The translations under genes were made by a program, and so were the position numbers. A stretch of DNA of 33,082 nt from Prevotella sp. (lineage in GTDB: Bacteria > Bacteroidota > Bacteroidia > Bacteroidales > Bacteroidaceae): positions 1-33,082 of the forward strand of contig JAFZAH010000056.1 in NCBI GenBank assembly GCA_017548275.1, read 5' to 3'. Shown piece after piece: positions 8,239 through 15,745 of this stretch. Positions within the stretch are counted from its first letter, which is position 1; every line of letters starts with the position of its first letter. The notes under the pieces are model-generated. The model did not search any database, was not told where the DNA came from, and saw only the letters and a program-made list of their open reading frames with translations.

Positions 8239-9438
8239 ATGAAAGCGTTTATGAACCATATCAAACAACTGTTTTCCGTGCTTGCTTCATGGTTTAACAC
8301 CCATTTCGCAGGTATCGGCAAATATTTGGGCTGGCTCAACCCAAACCGCTACATCAAACGTTTGGACTGGTATATCATCCGCAAATTCATCGGTACCTAT
8401 TTCTTTGCCATCGTACTGATTATCTCTATCTCGATAGTTTTTGACGTGAATGAAAATCTGGCGAAATTCACGCAATATCACGCCCCGCTGAAAGCCATCG
8501 TCTTTGACTATTACGCCAACTTCGTCCCCTATTTCGCCAATCTTTTCAGTGCACTGTTTGTATTTATCGCGGTCATATTCTTCACATCGAAACTGGCGGG
8601 AAATTCTGAGATTATCGCCATGTTGGCCGCCGGTGTGTCTTTTAAGCGCTTGATGCGCCCCTATATGATATCCTGCGTGTTCATATCGGCATTGAGTTAC
8701 TATCTGAGCGCATATGTGATACCCCACGGCACGGTAATACGCCAAAATTTCGAAACACTTTACAAAAACAAGAAGAAAAACACTGCGGCGGAAAATGTTC
8801 AACTGCAGGTGGGCGACGGTGTAATAGCCTACATCCAGTATTACGACAATACGATGAAAAAGGGCTACGGGTTCTGTCTGTATAAGTTTGAGAATAAGAA
8901 ACTGATGAGTCACATGACCGCCACAGAGATACAGTATGATACGATATCAGACTCGAAGAACCATTGGACAGCCTACAACTGGACTATCCGTGATTTGAAA
9001 GGCCTGCGCGAGGATATCACACATGGCAGCAAGAAGGACACGACGATATTGATGGAACCGACTGATTTGGTGTATTCAAAAGGTCAGCAGGAGACCTTCA
9101 CGAGTCCGCAGTTGCGCGACTATATTTACAAGCAACAAAGCCGCGGTTCAACCAATGTGGTACAATACGAGGTGGAGTTCCACAAACGTATCGCCTCGTC
9201 ATTTGCGTCATTCATCCTGACGACCATCGGTTTTTCGTTGTCGTCGCGAAAACGCAAAGGAGGCATGGGTATGTATCTCGGTATCGGTCTGGCATTAAGT
9301 TTCGCATATATCATGCTACAGACCGTGTCGGCCACCTTTGCCATTAAAGCGGGTTGGCCACCCATTTTAGCGGCGTGGCTCCCGAATATACTTTTTGCCT
9401 TTATAGCATATTGGTGCTATAGGAAGGCGCCGAATTGA
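8239..9438 (+). CDS. LptF/LptG (YjgP/YjgQ) family permease
   Basis: This 399-residue inner-membrane protein begins with a cytoplasmic stretch and then RLDWYIIRKFIGTYFFAIVLIISISIVFDV, the typical first transmembrane segment of LptF/G permeases. Further hydrophobic segments lie near residues 95-120 and 138-158. A large soluble periplasmic domain (about 165-310) is followed by three C-terminal membrane segments ending near 395. LptF/G pair with the LptB ATPase to extract lipopolysaccharide from the inner membrane toward LptC-A-D. The sequence does not decide between LptF and LptG. It is the last gene of the lon-tgt operon, 4 bases after tgt. A second ATG 12 bases downstream (8251) is an alternative start. 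Confidence 0.85.
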   Translation: MKAFMNHIKQLFSVLASWFNTHFAGIGKYLGWLNPNRYIKRLDWYIIRKFIGTYFFAIVLIISISIVFDVNENLAKFTQYHAPLKAIVFDYYANFVPYFANLFSALFVFIAVIFFTSKLAGNSEIIAMLAAGVSFKRLMRPYMISCVFISALSYYLSAYVIPHGTVIRQNFETLYKNKKKNTAAENVQLQVGDGVIAYIQYYDNTMKKGYGFCLYKFENKKLMSHMTATEIQYDTISDSKNHWTAYNWTIRDLKGLREDITHGSKKDTTILMEPTDLVYSKGQQETFTSPQLRDYIYKQQSRGSTNVVQYEVEFHKRIASSFASFILTTIGFSLSSRKRKGGMGMYLGIGLALSFAYIMLQTVSATFAIKAGWPPILAAWLPNILFAFIAYWCYRKAPN

Positions 9439-9529
9439 TAATTGCTTATTTGGGGAACTATGGGAATAATAAGAATAATGAGAAAATGGATATTATTGCC
9501 AACGACTATAGTGCCCTTATACATTGATT

Positions 9530-10840
9530 ATGAGATTTGACGAGTTATATCTGAATGACAACATTCTTGACGCGCTGGATGACATGCGTTTTGAGACATG
9601 TACACCCATTCAGGAGAAATGCATCCCCGAAATACTTGACGGCCGCGATTTGATAGGTGTGGCACAGACCGGAACGGGCAAGACCGCGGCCTATCTGTTG
9701 CCCATTCTCAGTCTGATAGATGACGGTTATTATCCTGACGACGCCATCAACTGCATCATTATGAGTCCGACTCGTGAACTGGCCCAACAGATAGACCAGG
9801 CAATGCAAGGCTTCGGCTACTATCTGGAAAATGTGAGCAGCGTAGCGGTTTATGGCGGCAATGACGGCAACCGTTTTGAACAGGAGACAAAAGGCTTGCG
9901 TTTGGGCGCGGATGTCATCATCGCCACACCAGGGCGATTTATCAGCCATATCAACATGGGGCATGGTGATTTGAGCCGTGTGTCATTCTTTGTTTTAGAC
10001 GAGGCAGACCGTATGCTTGACATGGGTTTTTACGAGGATATCATGCGAATAGCGAAGCACTTGCCTGACACTTGCCAAACCATCATGTTCTCCGCCACCA
10101 TGCCAGAAAAAATAGAGCAATTGGCGAAAACCTTGCTCAAGGAACCTGTTGAGGTGAAATTACAGGTTAGCCGACCTGCCGACAAAATACGCCAACAGGC
10201 ATATATATGCCATGAGAACCAGAAACCGGGAATCATCAGCGACCTGTTTAAGCGCGATGAACTGAAACGAGTCATCATTTTTGCCGGTTCTAAACTGAAG
10301 GTGAAAGAGGTGAACCGCTCTTTGCGGCGCATGCACATCAACTGCGACGAGATGCACAGCGATTTGAGCCAAGCCGAGCGCGATGAGGTGATGTACCGTT
10401 TCAAAAGCGGTCAGACCGATGTGCTCGTCGCTACCGACATCGTGGCCCGTGGCATAGACATAGACGACATCAGTATCGTCATCAACTATGATGTACCCCA
10501 TGACGCCGAAGACTATGTTCACCGTGTGGGTCGCACAGCGCGTGCTGACCGAGACGGACGCGCCATCACACTTGTCCGTGGCAAAGAAATTGGTGATTTC
10601 ATGGACATTGAACGCTTCCTTGGCCGTGAGTTGGATAAACTGCCCTTGCCTGAAGGATTAGGTGAAGGTCCCGAATACATCAGAGGCAAATACGGAAAAG
10701 GCAGACCACAAGGAAAACGTAATTACAAAGGGAAGAAAGGGGGCGGCAAACCTCAGAACAAATCTTCCCAAAAAAGAAAAGAGCACAAACGTGGTTCACA
10801 CAAAAAGGGGAACAAAGAAAATCTCCCAACCCAGAATTGA
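9530..10840 (+). CDS. DEAD-box RNA helicase (RhlE-like)
   Basis: This 436-residue ATP-dependent RNA helicase has all canonical motifs: the Q motif (CTPIQEKCIP), motif I AQTGTGKT (45-52), Ia PTRELAQQ, GG, TPGR, II DEAD (157-160), III SAT (about 193), IV IIFAGS, V TDIVARGIDI and VI HRVGRTAR. The C-terminal tail after about residue 375 is Gly/Lys/Arg-rich and low-complexity, as in RhlE/DeaD tails that bind RNA nonspecifically. ATG at 9530 (MRFDELYLND) is chosen; an in-frame TTG two codons earlier is unlikely. The 91-base gap after the Lpt permease contains only a weak promoter-like TATTATTG at 9491-9498. It may act in ribosome assembly or RNA decay. Confidence 0.93.
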   Translation: MRFDELYLNDNILDALDDMRFETCTPIQEKCIPEILDGRDLIGVAQTGTGKTAAYLLPILSLIDDGYYPDDAINCIIMSPTRELAQQIDQAMQGFGYYLENVSSVAVYGGNDGNRFEQETKGLRLGADVIIATPGRFISHINMGHGDLSRVSFFVLDEADRMLDMGFYEDIMRIAKHLPDTCQTIMFSATMPEKIEQLAKTLLKEPVEVKLQVSRPADKIRQQAYICHENQKPGIISDLFKRDELKRVIIFAGSKLKVKEVNRSLRRMHINCDEMHSDLSQAERDEVMYRFKSGQTDVLVATDIVARGIDIDDISIVINYDVPHDAEDYVHRVGRTARADRDGRAITLVRGKEIGDFMDIERFLGRELDKLPLPEGLGEGPEYIRGKYGKGRPQGKRNYKGKKGGGKPQNKSSQKRKEHKRGSHKKGNKENLPTQN

Positions 10841-10906
10841 GCATCAGCATTTCCGTGCATCGTCAGACATTAAATAATTATACAAGCAATATGTTATTCC
10901 TGACAA

Positions 10907-10920
10907 TTGATATAAATCAA
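10907..10920. promoter_or_regulatory. FNR/CRP-type palindrome upstream of gdhA
   Basis: TTGATATAAATCAA is a perfect TTGAT-N4-ATCAA inverted repeat, the classical FNR half-site arrangement. Its centre lies about 104 bases before the predicted gdhA transcription start. Which regulator would read it is unknown from this window. Confidence 0.4.
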
Positions 10921-10979
10921 GAGAACAAGGCGTTTATGTGACTTTTTTCTATATTTTTTTATTTTTTTCTTTCAAAAAG

Positions 10980-11010
10980 TTTGCAAATTAACAAATTTAG
11001 TGTAATTTTG
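10980..11010 (+). promoter_or_regulatory. Consensus Bacteroidetes promoter of gdhA
   Basis: TTTG at 10980-10983 is followed by exactly 19 bases and TAATTTTG at 11003-11010, the best match to the -33/-7 consensus in the window. The predicted start near 11017 gives an AT-rich leader of about 60 bases with no Shine-Dalgarno. A T-rich tract (10941-10972) lies just upstream, possibly an UP-like element. Confidence 0.8.
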
Positions 11011-11078
11011 CAACCGAAAATTAAAATTCATAGGTAAAAAGATATTTTATATTTATACATTAATTAAGTAAAAAGATT

Positions 11079-12413
11079 ATGAATGCAGCAAATGTTATTG
11101 AGAATCTGAAACAGAGATTCCCCAACGAGCCGGAGTACATCCAGGCAGTGAGTCAGGTATTAGGTACCATTGAAGAGGAGTACAACAAGCACCCAGAGTT
11201 TGACCGTGCTAACCTCATCGAGCGTCTCTGCATTCCTGACCGTCTGGTGCAGTTCCGTGTCACATGGACTGACGACAAGGGTAACGTACAGACCAACATG
11301 GGCTACCGTATCCAGCACAACAATGCTATTGGCCCGTACAAAGGAGGTATCCGTTTCCATGCTTCTGTGAATCTGTCTATTCTGAAGTTCCTTGCTTTCG
11401 AGCAGACATTCAAGAACTCCCTGACAACCCTTCCCATGGGTGGTGCTAAGGGTGGCAGTGATTTCTCACCACGCGGCAAATCGAGCAATGAGGTGATGCG
11501 TTTCTGCCAGGCATTCATATCTGAATTATATCGTCATATCGGTCCTGACGAGGACGTACCCGCAGGTGATATCGGCGTAGGCGGACGCGAGGTGGCTTAT
11601 ATGTTCGGTATGTATAAGAAACTGACCCATCAGTGGAACGGTGTGCTGACCGGTAAAGGTCTGGAGTTTGGCGGTTCGCTGATTCGTCCCGAGGCTACCG
11701 GTTATGGTAATGTTTATTTCCTCTGCAACATGCTCGCTACCCGTGGCGACACCATCAAGGGCAAGACTATCTTGGTATCTGGCGCCGGCAACGTGGCTCA
11801 ATATACTGTTGAGAAATGTATCGAACTGGGCGGTAAGGTTGTGACTATGTCAGACTCTGACGGTTACATTTACGACCCGGACGGCATCGACCGCGAGAAA
11901 CTTGACTACATCATGGAATTGAAGAATGTTGAGCGTGGCCGTATCAAGGAATATGCTGAGCAGTATGGTGTGAAGTATGTGGAAGGCAAGAAGCCTTGGT
12001 TTGAGAAAGCCGACATCGCTCTTCCCTCAGCCACACAGAATGAGATCAACGAGGAAGCAGCCAAGGCTCTCGTAGCCAATGGTGTGATTGCCGTGAGCGA
12101 AGGTGCCAACATGCCTACCACTCCTGAGGCTATCAAGGTGTTCCAGGATGCCAAGATTCTGTACTCACCGGGTAAGGCAGCCAACGCCGGTGGTGTGTCT
12201 GTTTCAGGTCTGGAAATGAGCCAGAACTCAGAGCGTCTGCGCTGGAGCCGTGAAGAGGTTGACCAGAAGTTGCATGACATCATGAACGACATCCACGCCA
12301 ACTGTGTGAAATACGGTACAGAACCCGATGGATATATCAACTACGTGAAGGGTGCGAATATCGCCGGATTCCTGAAAGTGGCGAAAGCCATGATGGCACA
12401 GGGAATTGTCTAA
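11079..12413 (+). CDS. gdhA: Glutamate dehydrogenase (hexameric, class I)
   Basis: This 444-residue enzyme interconverts 2-oxoglutarate plus ammonia and L-glutamate, the main ammonia-assimilation route in many gut Bacteroidales. Key elements are substrate-binding GYRIQHNNAIGPYKGGIRFH (75-94), catalytic Lys124 in LPMGGAKGGSDF, and the Rossmann loop VSGAGNVAQY in the dinucleotide domain. The length is the norm for the bacterial hexameric GdhA group. That group mostly uses NADPH, but coenzyme preference is not decided by these motifs. It is a single-gene transcript with a perfect promoter and a strong terminator. Codon use looks highly optimised (CGT, GGT, AAG rich compared with neighbours), suggesting high expression. 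Confidence 0.96.
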   Translation: MNAANVIENLKQRFPNEPEYIQAVSQVLGTIEEEYNKHPEFDRANLIERLCIPDRLVQFRVTWTDDKGNVQTNMGYRIQHNNAIGPYKGGIRFHASVNLSILKFLAFEQTFKNSLTTLPMGGAKGGSDFSPRGKSSNEVMRFCQAFISELYRHIGPDEDVPAGDIGVGGREVAYMFGMYKKLTHQWNGVLTGKGLEFGGSLIRPEATGYGNVYFLCNMLATRGDTIKGKTILVSGAGNVAQYTVEKCIELGGKVVTMSDSDGYIYDPDGIDREKLDYIMELKNVERGRIKEYAEQYGVKYVEGKKPWFEKADIALPSATQNEINEEAAKALVANGVIAVSEGANMPTTPEAIKVFQDAKILYSPGKAANAGGVSVSGLEMSQNSERLRWSREEVDQKLHDIMNDIHANCVKYGTEPDGYINYVKGANIAGFLKVAKAMMAQGIV

Positions 12414-12434
12414 ACATTCAATTCGATTATCATA

Positions 12435-12473
12435 AAAATAATCCGCGAGACGCATGTCTCGCGGATTATTTTG
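12435..12473 (+). terminator. Strong rho-independent terminator after gdhA
   Basis: A 17-base perfect stem (12435-12451 with 12456-12472) has a 4-base loop and a GC-rich core (ATCCGCGAGAC). A and T runs lie at its base, so it can also serve the convergent gene on the minus strand. Confidence 0.9.
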
Positions 12474-12493
12474 TATATCAAAGAAAACTAATC

Positions 12494-12913
12494 TTAAGAT
12501 TCTGCTGTATTGTTATTTGAAACGAGGAGATCTTCAATTTCTTCCATCTCATCCTCATCAAACCATTTGGCGAGTTTCTCTTTGGCTTTGTCTTTTGCCT
12601 CGTCGGTGATTTGGTCCCAAACTTTTTTCAACACGTATGCCAACACCGCCATGTCATCGCCCAACCCCACGATAGGAATGGCATCGGGAATGGCGTCGAG
12701 TGGGCTGATGAGATAACCCAGCGCCCCGATGATAATGGCCTTGTCTTTGACCGACACCTTTTTGCTATGCAAAGAATAATATAAGACGAGTGCGGCAAAG
12801 ACCAATTTAGCCCCTGCCCTTTTTGCTATTCTTGAGATTTTGTCAACAAACCCTTTTGACGAGAATTTGTTAGAATATGACATAAAATCGGGTAATTCCA
12901 TATCAAAAGTCAC
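12494..12913 (-). CDS. DUF1232 (YkvA-like) membrane protein
   Basis: This 139-residue protein contains the DUF1232 core AIIIGALGYLISPLDAIPDAIPIVGLGDDMAVLAYVLKKV (about 61-100), with the diagnostic SPLDAIPDxIPxxGxxDD pattern. The core is preceded by a hydrophobic segment AKLVFAALVLYYSLHS (about 35-50). The C terminus is strongly charged and probably helical. Members are small membrane proteins of unknown function, sometimes linked to envelope stress. Translation could start at 12913 or at the second ATG at 12901; with a promoter at 12933-12964 the leader would be about 13 or 25 bases. It is divergent from another small membrane protein. Confidence 0.85.
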   Translation of the reverse strand: MTFDMELPDFMSYSNKFSSKGFVDKISRIAKRAGAKLVFAALVLYYSLHSKKVSVKDKAIIIGALGYLISPLDAIPDAIPIVGLGDDMAVLAYVLKKVWDQITDEAKDKAKEKLAKWFDEDEMEEIEDLLVSNNNTAES

Positions 12914-12932
12914 AATTTGGTTTAAATCGTGG

Positions 12933-12964
12933 CAAAATTACGAATAAAACATTACCTTTGCAAA
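12933..12964 (-). promoter_or_regulatory. Promoter of the DUF1232 gene
   Basis: On the minus strand, TTTG (12961-12964) is 20 bases upstream of TAATTTTG (12933-12940). The -33 end abuts the -7 element of the opposite gene at 12953-12960, so the two divergent promoters interlock and RNA polymerase probably cannot occupy both. Confidence 0.7.
12953..12960 (+). promoter_or_regulatory. Predicted -7 element of the 143-residue membrane protein gene
   Basis: TACCTTTG matches TAnnTTTG and lies 28 bases before the ATG at 12989. No good TTTG is found at the matching -33 distance. Confidence 0.55.
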
Positions 12965-12988
12965 TAATTACTATTAAAAAACAATAAG

Positions 12989-13420
12989 ATGACATTTCCA
13001 ATCACTGACGAGACAGTATCAATCATCCGCTCAAGCATTAAGGCATATCAAGAGCAGCCTGATTTTCCCAAGAAAGAAGAATATGGTATAGATGATGAGG
13101 AGTTGGACGATTTTCTTTTCGACAGCCGAGTCATCGAAGAGGTGACCATGGAGACGGAAAAGGCGCGTTTGACCCGCTTGGGCATCATTTTTGTGATACC
13201 CGTAGCCATCATGGCCATGTTCACGTTCGATACCAAATTGCGTCTTCTGATAGGCGTAGCGGGCGGTATTGTGGCGTGTTCAATCTATCTGCTGATAGAG
13301 AAAGCGATACAAATACATCATGACAAGAAACGCGCATCATCTGGTGCCGCACGTTATTGTGACGCCGTATTACAGTATTATGAGACGCATCCCATTGATG
13401 CCGAAACGGCCGCTGAATAA
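12989..13420 (+). CDS. Hypothetical protein with two membrane segments
   Basis: This is a 143-residue protein I do not recognise. The first 60 residues are soluble and acidic (EEYGIDDEELDDFLFDS). Two hydrophobic segments follow, about 65-80 (LGIIFVIPVAIMAMFTF) and 86-104 (RLLIGVAGGIVACSIYLLIEK), separated by a very short turn, then a His/Lys-rich cytoplasmic tail. The hairpin topology predicts both ends in the cytoplasm. Coding potential is supported by its own promoter-like -7 box, a start close to it and normal codon use. It lies between a divergent DUF1232 gene and the convergent RNase P RNA gene. Confidence 0.75.
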   Translation: MTFPITDETVSIIRSSIKAYQEQPDFPKKEEYGIDDEELDDFLFDSRVIEEVTMETEKARLTRLGIIFVIPVAIMAMFTFDTKLRLLIGVAGGIVACSIYLLIEKAIQIHHDKKRASSGAARYCDAVLQYYETHPIDAETAAE

Positions 13421-13443
13421 GAAGTGCTGATTAAACGAAAGAA

Positions 13444-13820
13444 AAAGCAGTGGCCCTATAAGCCGGGTTCTGTCCGTCTTTGTTTCACAAAGGCGTGTAT
13501 GTCATTTATCTAGGCCGCGAGTCACCCCGCGGCTCAAGCGTTCTACCCTCCGTCGTAAAGAAATTCGGGCGGGCATCCCTCAGACGACGGTATACGCGAA
13601 CTTGCAGCCCCCAGTAGGCACAGCCCGATGATCACCCACCGGCTGGTGGTCTCTTACACCACCTTCTCACCCTTACCCCTCACATGGAGTGGCGGTTGTT
13701 TTCTTCTGCCATCACCCACTGTCACCAATGGCTTCCATTTTCAGAAGTGGAGCGCCCTATGCTGCCCGGACTTTCCTCCCGCACAATTTGCGTGCCGGCG
13801 ACACACCGGGCCACTGCTTG
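13444..13820 (-). ncRNA. rnpB: RNase P RNA (bacterial class A type)
   Basis: This is the catalytic RNA that removes 5' leaders from tRNA precursors. On the minus strand it opens AAGCAGTGGCCC and closes GGGCCACTGCTT, forming a perfect 12-base P1 helix. The conserved 5' P4-region block GGAGGAAAGTCCGGGC is present near 13770-13785, and the 3' block GACAGAACCCGGCTTA is near 13458-13475. GGGTAAGGGTGAGAAGGTGG and a CTACTGGGGGCTGCAAG-like region also fit the universal core. The approximate length is 377 nt. The 3' end is followed by TTTTTCTTTCG, which may act with P1 as a terminator. Ends are approximate to a few bases. Protein-like frames inside it are spurious. Confidence 0.97.
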
Positions 13821-13828
13821 TTGAATGT

Positions 13829-13836
13829 CAAATATA
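13829..13836 (-). promoter_or_regulatory. Predicted -7 element of rnpB
   Basis: TATATTTG on the minus strand matches TAnnTTTG and would start transcription almost exactly at the mature 5' end (about 13820). A second match, TAATTTTG at 13892-13899, could give a longer precursor with a leader of about 65 bases. Confidence 0.6.
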
Positions 13837-13917
13837 GTATTTCGTATGGTCGCGAAAACGCAATTGTGATTTGTGATTGATTAATCGCGTGCAAAATTAC
13901 GAAATATCGTGGAAAAA

Positions 13918-14073
13918 TGTCAGTTTTATCCACATTTTTCATACTGTCAAAATGTCATTTTATTGTTTTTTCTTAAAATTAAGTAAAGTATGACATCTTG
14001 AAGAAAAGTAAAAATAGGTTTATTTGTTACGAACAGGTGTTAATATGTCATTTTTTATTGTTAAAAGGTGACA
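13918..14073. promoter_or_regulatory. Cluster of TGTCA/TGACA sites in the rnpB-htrA intergenic region
   Basis: The 350 bases between rnpB and htrA hold no gene. They contain six copies of TGTCA or its complement TGACA, at 13918, 13945, 13953, 13991, 14046 and 14069, in AT-rich sequence. Two copies sit in near-identical blocks: TGTCATTTTATTGTT at 13953 and TGTCATTTTTTATTGTT at 14046. The rest of the gap holds the rnpB promoters on the left and the htrA -7 element on the right. This may be an operator array for htrA, but no regulator is identified. Confidence 0.45.
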
Positions 14074-14112
14074 AATAACAAGCAAAAATGGCAGAATACC
14101 GAATTTTGCTTA

Positions 14113-14120
14113 TATTTTTG
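14113..14120 (+). promoter_or_regulatory. Predicted -7 element of htrA
   Basis: TATTTTTG matches TAnnTTTG. A start near 14127 would lie downstream of the in-frame ATG at 14123, so the htrA start at 14171 is preferred. Confidence 0.55.
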
Positions 14121-14170
14121 CAATGCTTTATTCAGCAAACATAAAAAGACTATCAATAATTACCAATGCA

Positions 14171-15622
14171 ATGAATAAAAACGCAAGAACAATGATTGCC
14201 ATCGCAGCGCTTGGAGCGCTGACCCTGGTTGGCGGAATGAATCCCGCCATGGCAAACACGCTTCCCCCGTCGGGTTATGTCGATTTGACCTATGCCGCAG
14301 AGAAAGCATTGCCAGCCGTAGTACATATTAAATATGTGCAAAACTCTAAAGTACAGACTATAGAGATGCAGTCTGACCCGTTTGAGGATTTCTTTTCAGA
14401 CCCGTTTGGTTTCTTCGGTAATCCCCGTGGCAACGGCGGCACCCAGCGTCGTCAGGTGCAGACCCCGAAGCGCGAGGCTTCTGGATCGGGCGTTATTATC
14501 TCCTCCGACGGTTATATCGTAACAAACAACCATGTGGTGGAAGGCGCTGACGAGTTGACCGTGACACTGAATGACAACCGTGAGTTTTCTGCCCGTATCA
14601 TAGGCACAGATAAAACGACCGACCTGGCTCTGATTAAAGTTGACGGCAAGAACCTCCCCACCCTTCCCATCGGCGACTCCGACAAACTGCGTGTCGGTGA
14701 ATGGGTCATCGCAGTGGGTAACCCGTTCAACCTGAACAGCACCGTAACAGCAGGTATTGTCAGTGCTAAGGCCCGTTCATTATATGCCAACGGGGTGGAG
14801 TCGTTCATACAGACCGACGCAGCCATCAATGCCGGCAACTCTGGCGGCGCACTGGTCAACACACAAGGCGAACTGGTTGGTATCAACGCCATGCTTTATT
14901 CACAAACCGGAAGTTACAGCGGTTATGGCTTTGCCATTCCCACCACCATCATGAATAAAGTGGTGGACGATCTGAAGAAATACGGCACCGTGCAGCGTGC
15001 TTTGCTCGACATCTCCGGTCAAGACGTGCACAACTATATCGACTTAGAAAAGTCGAAAGGCAACGAGGTCGACTTAGGCACCAACGAAGGTGTGTATGTT
15101 GCTAAAGTAAACGATGGTGGCGCCGGTTCTGAGGCAGGTCTTGAAGAGGGCGATGTCATCACTCACATCGACGGCAAGAAAGTGACGAAGATGGCAGAAC
15201 TGCAAGAGGCTCTGGCCAGCAAGCGTCCCGGCGACAAGATTACCATCAACTACCTGCACAACAAGAAGAAAGTAGAGAAGAACGTGGTACTGAAAAATGC
15301 CCAAGGCAATACGAAGGTGGTAAAGAGTGCCGATCTGGATGTGCTCGGTGCCAATTTCAAAGAAATCACCAAAGAGCAGAAAGAACAACTCAACATCAAC
15401 TCCGGTCTTGAAGTGATTAAAGTGAACAACGGTGCCATGAAAGATGCCGGTGTGACAAAAGGCTTTATCATCCAAAAGATTAACGATGTGAACATGAAGA
15501 CGCTCGACGACTTGCAGAAGGTGGTGAAAGACGCATCTACAAGCAAAGAGCCTGTTCTCTACATTCAAGGATTATATCCAACAGGAAAGAAGAAATACTT
15601 TGCCGTACAACTGTCGGAGTAA
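14171..15622 (+). CDS. htrA: HtrA/DegP-family periplasmic serine protease
   Basis: This 483-residue envelope protease/chaperone begins with a Sec-type signal peptide (NKNARTMIAIAALGALTLVGG, cleavage probably after AMA near residue 28). A trypsin-like domain carries the triad His121 (NNHVVEGA), Asp151 (TTDLALIKV) and Ser224 (NAGNSGGAL). Two PDZ domains follow, the first around GVYVAKVNDGGAGSEAGLEEGD and the second, more divergent, around LEVIKVNNGAMKDAGVTKGFII. A Gly/Arg/Asn-rich loop (FGNPRGNGGTQRRQVQTPK) between the mature N terminus and the catalytic core corresponds to the LA-loop region. The longer frame from 14123 overlaps the promoter and lacks a proper signal start. The upstream region has a conspicuous TGTCA array. 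Confidence 0.95.
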   Translation: MNKNARTMIAIAALGALTLVGGMNPAMANTLPPSGYVDLTYAAEKALPAVVHIKYVQNSKVQTIEMQSDPFEDFFSDPFGFFGNPRGNGGTQRRQVQTPKREASGSGVIISSDGYIVTNNHVVEGADELTVTLNDNREFSARIIGTDKTTDLALIKVDGKNLPTLPIGDSDKLRVGEWVIAVGNPFNLNSTVTAGIVSAKARSLYANGVESFIQTDAAINAGNSGGALVNTQGELVGINAMLYSQTGSYSGYGFAIPTTIMNKVVDDLKKYGTVQRALLDISGQDVHNYIDLEKSKGNEVDLGTNEGVYVAKVNDGGAGSEAGLEEGDVITHIDGKKVTKMAELQEALASKRPGDKITINYLHNKKKVEKNVVLKNAQGNTKVVKSADLDVLGANFKEITKEQKEQLNINSGLEVIKVNNGAMKDAGVTKGFIIQKINDVNMKTLDDLQKVVKDASTSKEPVLYIQGLYPTGKKKYFAVQLSE

Positions 15623-15667
15623 TTGCAGATTAGACAGTTCAACACATGTAAGGCTTTACAAAAACAG

Positions 15668-15705
15668 ACAAATTCGCAAATATTTGCGGATTTGTTTGTT
15701 TTTTC
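15668..15705 (+). terminator. Terminator of htrA overlapping the rpoD promoter
   Basis: A hairpin of about 12 bp (15668-15679 with 15684-15695, one T:G pair) is built from ACAAATTCGCAA and its complement and is followed by a T-rich run. The right arm and T tail coincide with the -33 element of the rpoD promoter. Confidence 0.75.
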
Positions 15706-15726
15706 CTGACAAAAGCAGTAAATTTG
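15695..15726 (+). promoter_or_regulatory. Promoter of rpoD
   Basis: TTTG at 15695-15698, then 20 bases, then TAAATTTG at 15719-15726: a good -33/-7 match. The predicted start near 15733 leaves a leader of only about 13 bases before the ATG at 15746. Confidence 0.75.
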
Positions 15727-15745
15727 CAAATTAAAACTGCGACCC

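Noticed and set aside
8287-8913. 208-codon open frame on the minus strand
   Set aside because: Antisense shadow of the LptF/G permease gene; composition reflects the complement of membrane codons.
13628-13880. Two short plus-strand frames of 63-69 codons
   Set aside because: They fall on the complement of RNase P RNA and are explained by its structure.
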